A stretch of DNA of 64,000 nucleotides from Chryseobacterium sp. H1D6B (GCF_029892445.1 NZ_JARXVJ010000001.1:3472001-3536000); one strand, 5' to 3'. Positions 1 through 9,700 are shown, numbered from the stretch's first letter. The notes: generated by a model not told the origin, from the sequence alone. Program-made: numbers and translations.

Positions 1-228
1 CCAATGGAGAAAGCTGAAACTGCTGAATTTTATTTTGATTTTTTTTCAATAAGTAAAAATAAAAGAAAGAATGGAAATACCAATAAATTTTTATTATCAG
101 ATATAGTATTCTTAGTAAACAATGATGAAAAGTATATTCTTATACATCAAATTAGGTGCAGAGTAGATTTACGTCCGGATGCACCCAGACAAGTGCATCA
201 TCGCATCCGGACAAAGCATAATGATTAA
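1..228 (+). pseudogene. Possible LytTR-domain fragment, cut by window edge
   Basis: The frame is open from the window edge, so the true start may lie outside; the first ATG is at base 4. Residues around FLLSDIVFLVNNDEKYILIH resemble the first strands of a LytTR DNA-binding domain. The roughly 70 residues that should follow are missing. Instead there is a short Arg/His-rich tail that runs through an inverted repeat (arms 173-182 and 203-212). A good terminator follows at once. I read it as a truncated or decayed 3' end, but a chance open frame cannot be excluded. Confidence 0.28.
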
Positions 229-260
229 AGCCTGAAATTTTAAAACTACAGGCTTTTCTT
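227..260. terminator. Bidirectional rho-independent terminator
   Basis: Arms AAAGCCTG (227-234) and CAGGCTTT (249-256) are followed by a T-rich stretch. It sits between the open frame ending at 228 on the plus strand and mreB ending at 312 on the minus strand, so it can serve both. Confidence 0.7.
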
Positions 261-311
261 CTTAAGGGTAACGATTAAATCGTACTATATGAGGAATAAT
301 TTTATAAAAAA

Positions 312-1340
312 TTAACTGCTCATAAGGAATCTAAACTTATTTATATTTTTAAGTGCAATACCGGTTCCGCGTACAACAGCTCTTAAAGGATCTTCAGCAA
401 CACATACGGGCAGTCCGGTCTTTCTGTGTATTCTGTCAGCAAGTCCGTTGAGCAGGGCACCGCCTCCGGCAAGATAGATACCGGTTTTGTAGATGTCTGC
501 CGCAAGTTCGGGCGGAGTCAGAGAAAGTGTTTCCAAAACAGCGTCTTCAATTCTCATAATAGATTTATCAAGTGCTTTGAAAATTTCCTTATAATTCACC
601 ATAATTTCTTTTGGTTTCCCCGTGATTAGATCTCTTCCCTGTACAGGAATGTCCTCTAAAGGATAATCCAGTTCTTCCAATGCAGAACCTATCTCAATTT
701 TTATTCTTTCAGCGGTTCTCTCACCGACATATAAATTATAGTATGATCTTAAAAAATAAGCAATATCATTGGTAAATACGTCACCTGCTATTTTTAGAGA
801 TTTGTCACAGACGATACCTCCAAGTGCAATAACTGCAATTTCAGTAGTTCCGCCTCCGATATCAATAATCATATTTCCTTCAGGATTTTGAACGTCAATA
901 CCAGCTCCGATGGCAGCTGCCATTGGCTCATAGATCAGTTTTACTTCCTTGGCATTTACCTTCAATGCAGAATCTTTAACTGCTCTTTTTTCAACTTCAG
1001 TGATTCCTGAAGGGATGCATATTACAATTCTCAGCGCTGGCTGTATAAATTTACCCCTGATTCCAGGGATCTGTTTAATGAATTCCTTAATCATATGTTC
1101 AGAAGCATGAAAATCTGCGATGACTCCATCCTTTAACGGACGTATCGTTTTAATATTTTCATGGGTTTTCCCCTGCATAAGTTTAGCTTGTTCTCCAACC
1201 GCAATAGGCTTTCCTGTTGTGCGGTCAATAGCGACAATAGAAGGCTGGTCAATGACAATTTTGTTATTATGTATGATCAGCGTATTAGCGGTTCCAAGAT
1301 CCATTGCGATCTCCTGCGTAAACATATCAAATAACCCCAT
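312..1340 (-). CDS. mreB: Rod shape-determining protein MreB
   Basis: Bacterial actin homologue that polymerises under the inner membrane and positions the elongation-phase peptidoglycan machinery. The 342-residue length is normal for MreB. The actin-fold nucleotide motifs are in order: phosphate-1 DLGTANTLI near residue 16, phosphate-2 DIGGGTTEIAVIALGG near 160, and the adenosine motif LAGGGALLNGL near 290. The Glu-Pro-Met-Ala-Ala-Ala segment typical of MreB precedes phosphate-2. The usual partners mreC, mreD, pbp2 and rodA are not next to it: upstream is a 200-bp gap and then a two-component system. It is therefore a stand-alone copy, perhaps a second mreB paralogue, although the sequence looks fully functional. 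Confidence 0.93.
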   Translation of the reverse strand: MGLFDMFTQEIAMDLGTANTLIIHNNKIVIDQPSIVAIDRTTGKPIAVGEQAKLMQGKTHENIKTIRPLKDGVIADFHASEHMIKEFIKQIPGIRGKFIQPALRIVICIPSGITEVEKRAVKDSALKVNAKEVKLIYEPMAAAIGAGIDVQNPEGNMIIDIGGGTTEIAVIALGGIVCDKSLKIAGDVFTNDIAYFLRSYYNLYVGERTAERIKIEIGSALEELDYPLEDIPVQGRDLITGKPKEIMVNYKEIFKALDKSIMRIEDAVLETLSLTPPELAADIYKTGIYLAGGGALLNGLADRIHRKTGLPVCVAEDPLRAVVRGTGIALKNINKFRFLMSS

Positions 1341-1567
1341 CTTTTCATTGTTTTATTAGACTGCAAAGTACGGCTTTCTGCATTGATATAGATACTGGCA
1401 GACTTACCAATAGAAGTTAAAGTTGTGTTAATTATCCTTATGAATGAATTAAATCTTCCTGACTTTTAGAAAATAATTCTGTCCTTGATGCTTAGTGTTT
1501 ATTTAATTCTATGAAATTAATAGCAGATAAGAATTTGAAATGTAATACAATTAGTTTAAATTAAATA

Positions 1568-2266
1568 TTATATCGTCTTATTTTTGAGTTCTTTATATTT
1601 TGAACGTCCTATCGGAAGCAATTCACCTGTTTTAAGCAGCAGTCCGTACCGGGTGCCGGGATTGATGAGTATTTTTTCTGCCTGCTGCAGATTAACGAGA
1701 TAGGATTTATGAATCCTTTCAAAACCATCTGGAAGAAGCTGCTGTAAAAGTTCAAGTGACTTATCGTGAAGTTCCTGCTGTCCGTTATTGAGATGGAGTT
1801 CTGTGTAGATTCCCGCTCCTTTGATGTACTTGATCTCAGCAATATTGATCAGACGTACCTGGCCGGATCTCTTTACTGCAAGATATTTGATGCCGTCATC
1901 TGTTTTTGTTGCCGGACTGATAAACCGTGTCAGGGCTTTAAAAAGTCTTTCATGATCAAAAGGTTTGGCAACGAAATCAAGAACTCCATAAGCAAAAGCG
2001 TTGATGGCCTTATCGGTATTGGCTGAAACGATGATCGTATGAAAAGAAGCAGCGACCATCTGTTCCAATACTTCAAAACCATTATCGCCATTAAGGTTCA
2101 GGTCTAGTAATAGCAGGTCTGGAGTGGAGGTTGTAATTTGATCGAGTCCCTTTTGCAGGGAATCGCATATCGTAATATGGACAGGCTTATCCACAAAAAA
2201 TTCAGACGTCATTCGGTGCAGACGGCGGGCGATTCTGGCTTCGTCTTCTATAATCAGTATATTCAT
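1568..2266 (-). CDS. LytTR-family two-component response regulator
   Basis: Cytoplasmic response regulator of 232 residues. The receiver domain (about 1-120) has acidic residues IIEDEAR, the phospho-acceptor Asp in DLLLLDLNLNGDNGF, a switch Ser in TIIVSANTD and Lys in DFVAKPFD. A LytTR DNA-binding domain (about 135-230) has the typical IKYIKGAGIYTELHL and FERIHKSYLVNL stretches. Its start codon overlaps the stop of the upstream histidine kinase by 4 bp (ATGA-type), so the pair is translationally coupled and certainly cognate. The likely target is the divergent outer-membrane gene at 4041, but that is inference from position. Confidence 0.92.
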   Translation of the reverse strand: MNILIIEDEARIARRLHRMTSEFFVDKPVHITICDSLQKGLDQITTSTPDLLLLDLNLNGDNGFEVLEQMVAASFHTIIVSANTDKAINAFAYGVLDFVAKPFDHERLFKALTRFISPATKTDDGIKYLAVKRSGQVRLINIAEIKYIKGAGIYTELHLNNGQQELHDKSLELLQQLLPDGFERIHKSYLVNLQQAEKILINPGTRYGLLLKTGELLPIGRSKYKELKNKTI

Positions 2267-3945
2267 TGTTTTAAAATTTGAATGGAAGAGGCCCAGCCGT
2301 TTTCTGTGGCACCTGAATCAAACGTCCAGTTTTGTCCGTAACTTTCAGTCAGGCGTGCTTTGATATATTTAAAGCCGTTGCCGCCACTACGGTCAGTCAT
2401 TATTTGTCGGTTCTCTGCTATAGTTTCGAAGACATACTGATGACTTTCTTTAGACACAAAATAATGGAGTCTGAATTTAACGGTATTTCCAGGCAGCGGT
2501 TCACTATGGGTAATGCCGTTCTCCAATAATGTATGAATGACAGCCGGCGGTATCAGCTGTGTTTCATCTATTCCGTTTTGTTCCCAGATGTAATTAATCT
2601 CTTTACGGAAACCCATTACGGATACATGGTGTCTGCAGAGTTCCAGTTCCTTTGTTATGGGAATGAGAGTCTGTTCAGAAATTTCGTTCATAATATCAAA
2701 TTCTGCGGCAAGCGCCTGTATAAAACGTGCTCCTTCTTTGGGAGATTCCTCTACCCAGTCCATCATAGAGGTCAGTGTATTTCTTAAAAAATGGGGCTGT
2801 ATATTCTTTTTAAGCAGTTCCAGCTGAAGCCTTGAGGAAAGCAGAATGGCATTCTGATGCTCCGTTTCAATTACGCTTGCACGGATAGAATGAAGATAAA
2901 GCATGCACAATATGATTATTGTAAAACTGATGAACAGCCCATAATCATAAAATATAAACTTGTTTACCAACGCACTTACCAAAAGCCCTGCCAGCACAAT
3001 AAAACCTCCTTTTTCCTTTTGAAAGATGCCGTTCAGCACCACAATAAAAGAGGTGATCAGCATAGCCAGGCTGTAGAGCCGGGCAGTCAGGTCATAATGC
3101 CCGTAATTAAACCAGTAAAGGAATACTAGTGCCACCAGAAGTGCTGCCATTAACCATTTTCCTTTTCTAAAATTAAACTGAATGATAAAATACCAGGGAA
3201 CTAGTAGTGCATTGACAAAGGTCAGCCAGCCTATAATCTCTAATCGTAAGAAAAATTTAGAATAAGGGATATCCACATGGAATTTCAGGTATTCCATAAT
3301 CAGCAAAGCGAAAAACAGCAGACAGATAGTCCCAAAGATCAGAATATCAGGCTGTCTCCGCTTGCTGTTAAGATAAAGAAAAAAGTAATAGACAGCCGCA
3401 ATGAGAAAAGCTCCGGCCATTAAATTCATATAAGCCATTGTGATCAGGGGGCTGGTCAATAATGTTGTGTAGCGGTTTATTTTAAATCCGATGCTACGCT
3501 GTACATCTGGAAAAAGTGATTGTGAGCTCCGCATGGCAACGGTGTGGAGACCGGGCGAAACCAGATTGTCCGGAATCCTGTAGTAACTGGTCTCGGTTCC
3601 CGGTATTTCCGGTTTTCCGTTTTTGGGTATCTGTCCGTTTGTGCCGATCAGTACGCCGTCCCAGTACACTTCAAAAGCACCAAAAGATTCGATTTGGAGT
3701 CCGAGGGGCTGCAGCTCATTTTCCACCGGGCGCAGCTCGAGATATGTCCGCGACCAGAATATTTTATCTGAGGTACTGCCTCTGTTCTGCAGCCAGTCTT
3801 TATCATTATAGTTTTTAGCAGCCCAGGAAGGATTATCACCTGTTTTGTAAACAGGTACCGGCTCTTCATTACGGATGACAGGCGGGTTCAGGAAGCTGAG
3901 CAGTGCCAGCAAAAACATAAAATGATGCATAATGTAAATATACAA
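2263..3945 (-). CDS. 7TM-type LytS-like sensor histidine kinase
   Basis: Inner-membrane sensor kinase of 560 residues. A signal-anchor is followed by an extracytoplasmic beta-rich domain (about 30-155, with WSRTYLEL and FEVYWDGVLIG resembling the galactose-binding-like 7TMR-DISM sensor fold). Seven or so hydrophobic helices follow (about 165-350), then a LytS/YehU-type kinase core. The phospho-acceptor box is KKNIQPHFLRNTLTSM near residue 385; families of this type normally read NPHFLFN, so the final FN is replaced by RN. The N-box is PPAVIHTLLENGITHS, and a GGNGFKYI glycine box ends the ATPase. A second start codon five residues in (MHHFMF) is an equally plausible initiation site. It overlaps the downstream response regulator. 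Confidence 0.88.
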   Translation of the reverse strand: MYIYIMHHFMFLLALLSFLNPPVIRNEEPVPVYKTGDNPSWAAKNYNDKDWLQNRGSTSDKIFWSRTYLELRPVENELQPLGLQIESFGAFEVYWDGVLIGTNGQIPKNGKPEIPGTETSYYRIPDNLVSPGLHTVAMRSSQSLFPDVQRSIGFKINRYTTLLTSPLITMAYMNLMAGAFLIAAVYYFFLYLNSKRRQPDILIFGTICLLFFALLIMEYLKFHVDIPYSKFFLRLEIIGWLTFVNALLVPWYFIIQFNFRKGKWLMAALLVALVFLYWFNYGHYDLTARLYSLAMLITSFIVVLNGIFQKEKGGFIVLAGLLVSALVNKFIFYDYGLFISFTIIILCMLYLHSIRASVIETEHQNAILLSSRLQLELLKKNIQPHFLRNTLTSMMDWVEESPKEGARFIQALAAEFDIMNEISEQTLIPITKELELCRHHVSVMGFRKEINYIWEQNGIDETQLIPPAVIHTLLENGITHSEPLPGNTVKFRLHYFVSKESHQYVFETIAENRQIMTDRSGGNGFKYIKARLTESYGQNWTFDSGATENGWASSIQILKQ

Positions 3946-4040
3946 GGTAATTTGTAAAACATGACGGCAGTTTGAAAGTCTGTAGAGCCGTTCACATGTT
4001 TTTACTGCGGGTGAGAATATCCTCAGTTTAAATTTACAAC

Positions 4041-6416
4041 ATGAAACAGATCGTATTACTCTTTTTAATCATTACAATTTCCCAATATTCTTTTGCACAG
4101 AAAGCACAAATAACCGGAGTGATCCATGAAAAACCGGCCATCGCTGTGCCTTATGTAACCGTAACCTTAAAGGAAAATACGGATAAACTAATTGCAGCCG
4201 CCATTTCGGATAATAAGGGAATGTTCCGGCTGGAGAACCTTCCGGAAGGAAATTATACTATCAGTTATAGTCTTATAGGCTTTAAAACCATCATTAAACC
4301 CGTACAGGTCAGTTCTGGCGGAGTGGTACATCTTGGAACAATACTTTTAGAACCTGATGCAAAATTGATCGAAGAGGTATCGGTAACTTCACAGCGTACA
4401 TCAGTCAGTCTAAAACTAGACAAAAAAGTTTTTGAAGTGGGTAAAGACGTCCTATCTCAGTCAGGGGCGGTAACCGACCTGCTGAATATCGTCCCTTCAG
4501 TAAGCGTGAGTCCCACTGGTGCGATCAGCCTGCGCGGGAACAGCAATGTGCTGGTATTGATAGATGGACGGCGTACGGGTTTGACCCAAGGAAATGCATT
4601 GGAGCAGGTGCCTGCAGATCAGGTGGAACGTGTAGAAGTGATCACGAATCCATCTTCCAGATTTGATGCCGCAGGTTCAGCAGGGATCGTTAATATCATT
4701 TTGAAAAAAAATAAAAAAGCAGGTTTCAGCGGACAATTACGCGTAGTAGGGGGCGTTCCTAATGAGACCCGCGTGAGCCCTAGTATCAACTATAAGTCCA
4801 AAAAGCTCAATTTGTTTGCTACCTACGGCCTTCGCTTATCTGATTATGTCGGTCTGTATACCATGCAGCAGTCCACCGGACTTTTAAGTACGCCGGTTTA
4901 TTTGAACCAAAGGCAGGATGAAAACCGTCATGATAATGCAAAACTGCTCTATTTTGGAGCGGACTACCAGATTAACGATCATAATACCATTACGGCAGCT
5001 TTCATGCGTAATTCGACCCGTGATCATGACAAGACCCGGCTGAACTATTTGTACTCAGGTAAGAACGGTATCATCGACAGCAGTCTGAACAGAAGCGGTG
5101 AATCTTGGGAAAAGCGGAGCTATAATCAGTTGGAATTTAATTATACAAAAAGTTTCAAGCGCCCAGGAAAGAAATTCACGGTAGATATGCAGTATGATTT
5201 TTGGGACAGTGATAAAGAATGGAACTTAGCAACCAGTAAGATTTCACCTTTAGCCGTTACCCTGCCAATGATCAGGACAGGCTCTGTAGGAAGCAGTAAA
5301 GATTTTATGATTAAAGCAGACATGGTGCAGCCTATTGACAGCACTTCTACACTAGAGTTCGGTTTGAAAATGGAGAACCGCAGGGTAAACTCTGACTTTA
5401 TTGCCGAACAGCAGCAAACAGAAGGGTGGGAGATCATCGACCAGATCGACAACCATCTTTTATATAAAGAACTTATTGGAAGTGCTTATGTACAGTTTTC
5501 CGGTAAGCTGAAAGCATTTAGTTATCAGGCTGGTCTCCGCAGCGAGCTTACTCATATCGGTATTGAAGACCGGATGGGCAGCTATACCAACGACAAGAAT
5601 TATAACCGTCTTTTCCCGACAGTAAACATCAGTTATCGTTTTAATGACATAACCACCCTGCAGGGAAGCTACAGCAAAAGGATCAACAGGCCGGGTCTTG
5701 GGATGATCTATCCGTTTAATGAACTCACCGATCTCACTACCCGCTATGTAGGAAATCCGGATCTTAACCCGTCTTATGCTGATGTATTTGAAATAGCTTT
5801 TCTAAAGAACTGGAAGACATTTACTTTTAATCCTTCTTTTTATTATCAGAAGAACAGCGGAGTGATTGAAGACTATACTTATCAGAATGCTGATGGTCTG
5901 TTTATTACAATGCCGGTGAATATCAGCCGTGAAACACGTCAAGGTTTTGAACTGTCAATGCTTTATAATCCAGTAAAATGGCTGCAGGTAAATACCGAAC
6001 TTAATGTATTTCATTATGCTGAGAAGGGAAGTTATCAGAATCAAAGTTTTGATTATTCAGGAAATACTCTCACCGCCCGTTTAAGTACACAGGTGAAACT
6101 TAAGAATAAACTTGCTTTTCAGGCGCTGTATAATTTCAGAGGTGCTAATGCTACTGCCCAAACCCGCGCAGATGCCCTGCATAGTATTGATTTTGGATGC
6201 AGCAAAACTTTTTTAAAAGATAAAGCAACAGTGTCGTTTGATGTGAGCAATCTGTTTGATCTTCGGAAGTTAAAGAGCAGCACCATAGGATCAGATTATG
6301 CGATCAGCCAGACCAGTATTCCCAATGCCGCCCGATACCGCCTGACACTTGTTTACAGGCTGAACCTGAAAGATAACCAAGCAGTCCGCCAGGCCAAAAG
6401 CGGTAACCGTAATTAA
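4041..6416 (+). CDS. Outer-membrane beta-barrel protein (TonB-receptor-like, OMP_b-brl_3 type)
   Basis: Outer-membrane barrel of 791 residues. A Sec signal peptide ends in SQYSFAQ. Residues about 20-105 form a CarboxypepD_reg-like Ig domain (ITGVIHEKPAIAVPYVTVTL...). A plug-like domain (SGAVTDLLNIVPSVSVSPTG, then ISLRGNSNVLVLIDGRR) spans about 125-225. The rest is a long beta barrel with alternating aromatic strands. No separate TonB box is visible and the plug is short, which fits the Bacteroidota family usually annotated outer-membrane beta-barrel family protein rather than a classical siderophore receptor. The gene diverges from the LytTR two-component pair across a 95-bp gap and is the obvious candidate target. 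Ligand unknown. Confidence 0.85.
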   Translation: MKQIVLLFLIITISQYSFAQKAQITGVIHEKPAIAVPYVTVTLKENTDKLIAAAISDNKGMFRLENLPEGNYTISYSLIGFKTIIKPVQVSSGGVVHLGTILLEPDAKLIEEVSVTSQRTSVSLKLDKKVFEVGKDVLSQSGAVTDLLNIVPSVSVSPTGAISLRGNSNVLVLIDGRRTGLTQGNALEQVPADQVERVEVITNPSSRFDAAGSAGIVNIILKKNKKAGFSGQLRVVGGVPNETRVSPSINYKSKKLNLFATYGLRLSDYVGLYTMQQSTGLLSTPVYLNQRQDENRHDNAKLLYFGADYQINDHNTITAAFMRNSTRDHDKTRLNYLYSGKNGIIDSSLNRSGESWEKRSYNQLEFNYTKSFKRPGKKFTVDMQYDFWDSDKEWNLATSKISPLAVTLPMIRTGSVGSSKDFMIKADMVQPIDSTSTLEFGLKMENRRVNSDFIAEQQQTEGWEIIDQIDNHLLYKELIGSAYVQFSGKLKAFSYQAGLRSELTHIGIEDRMGSYTNDKNYNRLFPTVNISYRFNDITTLQGSYSKRINRPGLGMIYPFNELTDLTTRYVGNPDLNPSYADVFEIAFLKNWKTFTFNPSFYYQKNSGVIEDYTYQNADGLFITMPVNISRETRQGFELSMLYNPVKWLQVNTELNVFHYAEKGSYQNQSFDYSGNTLTARLSTQVKLKNKLAFQALYNFRGANATAQTRADALHSIDFGCSKTFLKDKATVSFDVSNLFDLRKLKSSTIGSDYAISQTSIPNAARYRLTLVYRLNLKDNQAVRQAKSGNRN

Positions 6417-6589
6417 ATAGTATATTTAATTTAGCATTTTGATATTGAATCTAATTTCTCTTAAAAAATAATATGGTGTAAAGATGACGGTATTTTTTAT
6501 TAAGCTTATGATACTGTCTAATAAAATTATAATGTAAATTTATGCAGCGGGATTAGAAATTCAATTAAAGCTGATGAAAAATAAGTAAT

Positions 6590-6928
6590 ATGAAAAATAC
6601 ACTGCGGATATTGTTTCAGTTTTTAATGGTTTTTGTATTAGCGACTCTCATAGTTACTTTATATTTTGTATGCAGTTTTGGGGCTCTAGCGGATTCTATT
6701 ACTTTAAAAGCAGTTCTGACGACCATGAAACAATTTAGTCTGGTGATCAGTATTCCAACTTCTATTGTGTTTGTTATCATAGATCTTTTAGTCAAAAAAA
6801 TACGATCGATCTGGCTTTTATATCTAGTTAGGTGCATTATTTTCTTCTCTCTGATATTTTTATTTTGTTTACTTTTTTCATTTTATCTTATATCGAATGC
6901 GCTGCTGGATAATCCTTTTATGAAATGA
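6590..6928 (+). CDS. Small integral membrane protein, unknown
   Basis: A 112-residue hydrophobic protein with three likely transmembrane helices (about 8-30, 48-68 and 80-103) separated by short basic loops, for example VKKIRS. No family was recognised. The start ATG is followed by Lys-Asn, the usual N-terminus for membrane proteins in this genome, and the frame has sensible amino-acid composition. It stands alone between the outer-membrane gene and the serine hydrolase, with AT-rich spacers on both sides. It may be only a lineage-specific membrane protein; no function is assigned. Confidence 0.55.
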   Translation: MKNTLRILFQFLMVFVLATLIVTLYFVCSFGALADSITLKAVLTTMKQFSLVISIPTSIVFVIIDLLVKKIRSIWLLYLVRCIIFFSLIFLFCLLFSFYLISNALLDNPFMK

Positions 6929-7003
6929 TTGAATAAAAAAACAAATAAGCTTTCTTGATATACAAAACTTATTTATTTTTAAGAGACCAAATCTTAAACT
7001 AAT

Positions 7004-8809
7004 ATGAAAACCAAAACTCTTTTTTATGTGGTCCTCTTATTTGGATTAGCGGTACATTCTTTATCAGCCCAAGCAGAGTCTTCATTACAAAATGAAATTG
7101 CTAAAGTAGAATCTGGATTGATGCCTGCTGTACGTTTCGAGGGTGAGCCTCTCTGGACTTTAGATTCCAGAATGAAATATTATAATGTTCCAGGAGTGAG
7201 TATCGCGGTTATTAAAGATTCTAAAGTGATCTGGAGCAAAACATACGGTTTAGCAGATGTAGAATCTCAAATTCCGGTTAATTCAAAAACGTTGTTTCAG
7301 GCAGCATCGATGAGCAAACCGGTGAGTGCTTACGCTGCATTAAAGGAAGTGGAACTTGGGAAATTAAATCCAGATACTGATGTGAATTACTATTTAAAAT
7401 CCTGGAAAATTCCGGAAAATGAATTTACAAAAGAAAAAAAAGTCAGTCTTAAAAATATAATCAGTCATACTGCAGGCTTTACGGTAGGCGGTTTTCCGGG
7501 ATATGAAGTTGGAAAATCTGTGCCTGCACTTGTTCAGCTTTTGAATGGGCAGAGTCCGGCTAATACTCCAGCTGTTTTTGTTGATAAAGTACCGGGGAAA
7601 CCATTCCGGTATTCTGGGGGAGGATACTGCGTGATGCAGCAAATGCTTATGGATATTGAGGGTAAAGATTTCGCAGCTATTATGAATGAAAGAGTGCTTA
7701 CTCCTCTGAATATGAAAAACAGTACTTTCATCCAGCCTCTGCCGGAAGCTCAATCCCAATGGGCTGCTACAGCATATTCCGAGAATGGAAACCGGGTTCA
7801 GGGAAGATATCATACTTATCCTGAGCAGGCACCGGCAGGTTTATGGACTACTGCTGAAGATTATGCAAAATTTGTCATTGATATCCAAAATACACTCAAC
7901 GATAAAAGCCATACGGTCATTTCTAAAAAAATGGCAGAAGAATTTACGAGTCCTTTCATTGAACCTTTTATGGGATTAGGTATTTTTTTGGAAAATAGAA
8001 ACGGACAAGGTTATTTCGGACATGGCGGTTGGAACGAGGGATTTTCCAGCAGGTTTGTAGGAAGTAAAGGCAGCGGCGATGGAGTTGTGATTTTTACCAA
8101 TACCAATAAACCCCAGTTTATAGACGAACTGATCCGTTCGGTTGCCACTGTGTATCAATGGCCGAATTATATGGCACCGATTGATAAAATTTTACCTTTA
8201 ACCCAAAATGATCTGAGCAGCAATATAGGCCGTTACAAATTGGATAAATATGGTTTTTATAAAGTCTATCAAGAAAAAGGAAAGCTGATGGCAGTCAATA
8301 ATGTAGATACTCCCAGAGAGCTCATTAAAGTGGGAGACAATTTTTATGCCCTGCGTGAATGGGATTTTAAAATACAATTTACAAAAAACACCAAAACTGG
8401 AAAGAGAGAGCTTGTACAAGTCCTGCCTGATAAGACTGTCCGGGCAAAAGCCGTTCAGATGAGCAAAGCCGAAAAAACACCTTTGGAGTTAGTTTTGGAA
8501 GGCGGGTTCGAGAAAGGGCTGGAAGCGTACAAGAAAGCCAAAACTGATGATCCCGATAATGAGCAGCTTTCAGAAGGCTCTATTAATGGAACCGGCTATG
8601 CGTTGCTCCGTCAAAAAGATTTTACAAAAGCGATTGATGTTTTCCGAGTGAATACCGTATTGTATCCTGACAGTGATAATGTATATGACAGCCTGGGAGA
8701 AGCTTATCTGAGTTCGGGACAAAAAGATAAAGCCAGACAGAATTATCAAAAAGTACTGGAAATAAATCCTAAACATGAAAATGCGGCCAAAATTTTAAAA
8801 ACATTATAA
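7004..8809 (+). CDS. Secreted class C beta-lactamase-like serine hydrolase with C-terminal TPRs
   Basis: Exported hydrolase of the beta-lactamase / penicillin-binding-protein fold (Pfam Beta-lactamase). A signal peptide ends near SLSAQA. The nucleophile motif is SMSK (residues 102-105). The second motif is YSG at 203-205, in FRYSGGGYCVM, where class C beta-lactamases have YAN; this is usual for the esterase/peptidase branch. The third motif is HGG near residue 345 (GHGGWNEGF). After a beta-rich linker, residues about 495-600 form tetratricopeptide repeats (ALLRQKDFTKAIDVF, YDSLGEAYLSSGQKDKARQN). The fusion is common in Bacteroidota. A D-Ala-D-Ala peptidase or esterase is more likely than a true antibiotic-hydrolysing enzyme. 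Confidence 0.9.
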   Translation: MKTKTLFYVVLLFGLAVHSLSAQAESSLQNEIAKVESGLMPAVRFEGEPLWTLDSRMKYYNVPGVSIAVIKDSKVIWSKTYGLADVESQIPVNSKTLFQAASMSKPVSAYAALKEVELGKLNPDTDVNYYLKSWKIPENEFTKEKKVSLKNIISHTAGFTVGGFPGYEVGKSVPALVQLLNGQSPANTPAVFVDKVPGKPFRYSGGGYCVMQQMLMDIEGKDFAAIMNERVLTPLNMKNSTFIQPLPEAQSQWAATAYSENGNRVQGRYHTYPEQAPAGLWTTAEDYAKFVIDIQNTLNDKSHTVISKKMAEEFTSPFIEPFMGLGIFLENRNGQGYFGHGGWNEGFSSRFVGSKGSGDGVVIFTNTNKPQFIDELIRSVATVYQWPNYMAPIDKILPLTQNDLSSNIGRYKLDKYGFYKVYQEKGKLMAVNNVDTPRELIKVGDNFYALREWDFKIQFTKNTKTGKRELVQVLPDKTVRAKAVQMSKAEKTPLELVLEGGFEKGLEAYKKAKTDDPDNEQLSEGSINGTGYALLRQKDFTKAIDVFRVNTVLYPDSDNVYDSLGEAYLSSGQKDKARQNYQKVLEINPKHENAAKILKTL

Positions 8810-8915
8810 AAAATCAGACCAGATTTTGATTCTATAAAATATACAGCTTTGATATGTTTATTAAGTTGATGAGTCTTAGAAAAAACATGCTATATTTACT
8901 CAAAACTAAAAAATC

Positions 8916-9485
8916 ATGTCAGAACAAAAGAACTCAGATGCAGCCGGCTTTCAGAGTATTGATCTTAAATCTATTTTTATGTTACCATTAACTGCTTTAA
9001 TAGAGGCGGGTTCGGCGATGGCTTTAAATCAGACCAATTTCATGTTAAATCAATGTTTTACTAAAAACGGAGATGTTTATGAACCCATTATGATCAAAAT
9101 GGAACAGACATCAATAGTAAATATTCCACCAGTATCATTAGATGGAAATTCAGGGGCTGCTGCACAAACAGTTAAAACCCAATTTAATTTGCCTATTTTA
9201 ACGATTATTCCATTAAATAGTTTAGCCGTTGATCAGAGTACGATCAGCTTTAATCTGGAAATTACGGGCATTTCTGAAAAAGAAAGTGTAAATAAAAATG
9301 AGGCACCTGAAGCTGAACTATTAGGAAGGTTCATTAATGGAAGTGAAAATCTTAATAATCAAGACAGTTTCAAACCGTCTCTGGAAGTAAATGTACATAC
9401 CGGGCAGCTGCCATTACCCCAAGGCGTGCTTACTATTATTGAAGCATTTTCGAAGTCCATTGTTCCAACGCAAATATTAGCATAG
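8916..9485 (+). CDS. DUF2589 family protein, long form
   Basis: Protein of 189 residues that I assign to DUF2589 (function unknown). The family-like core is PILTIIPLNSLAVDQSTISF, where a hydrophobic strand leads into a conserved D-x-x-x-I-x-F-N pattern. The C-terminal strand LEVNVHTGQLPLPQGVLTII matches the family's habit of ending with a P-x-G-L/V-x-x-I helix. There is no signal peptide and no Cys. An N-terminal amphipathic helix (SIFMLPLTALIEAGSAMALN) precedes the beta domain. It is first of three tightly packed genes; the stop at 9485 is 1 bp from the next start. Probably a cytoplasmic structural or adaptor protein. Confidence 0.72.
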   Translation: MSEQKNSDAAGFQSIDLKSIFMLPLTALIEAGSAMALNQTNFMLNQCFTKNGDVYEPIMIKMEQTSIVNIPPVSLDGNSGAAAQTVKTQFNLPILTIIPLNSLAVDQSTISFNLEITGISEKESVNKNEAPEAELLGRFINGSENLNNQDSFKPSLEVNVHTGQLPLPQGVLTIIEAFSKSIVPTQILA

Positions 9486-9486
9486 T

Positions 9487-9699
9487 ATGATGACAAATCA
9501 AAATATTCCATGTCCTGCCTGCGGCACAGCAATTCAGATTGAAATAAACCAGCTTTTGTCAGGTACTCAATTCTCCTGTCCAAGTTGCGGTTCATTAATC
9601 GGATTAGCATCAGAAGGCCAGCCTCTTGTGCAGGAGATGATAGATAAACTTGAAGAAATTAAGAACAATAGTTCAAAAAAACCTGATAAAGAAAAATAA
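9487..9699 (+). CDS. Small double-CxxC zinc-ribbon protein
   Basis: A 70-residue protein with two CPxCG knuckles: CPACGTAIQIEINQLLSG near residue 8 and FSCPSCGSLIGLA near 31. This is the classical zinc-ribbon layout, so it should bind one zinc. The remainder is a short helix and a Lys-rich tail (EEIKNNSSKKPDKEK). An in-frame ATG pair at the start leaves MM or MT as the first residues. It is sandwiched between two DUF2589 genes with 1-bp spacers, so co-translation and a shared function are likely. No enzymatic domain is present. Confidence 0.75.
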   Translation: MMTNQNIPCPACGTAIQIEINQLLSGTQFSCPSCGSLIGLASEGQPLVQEMIDKLEEIKNNSSKKPDKEK

Positions 9700-9700
9700 G

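Noticed and set aside
173-212. Inverted repeat GTCCGGATGC...GCATCCGGAC
   Set aside because: Looks like a small isolated hairpin next to a terminator; no transposase or flanking repeat supports a mobile element.
9650-9700. Earlier ATG for the second DUF2589 gene
   Set aside because: It would overlap the zinc-ribbon gene by 50 bp and add a Lys/Asn leader; the ATG at 9701 directly follows the previous stop.
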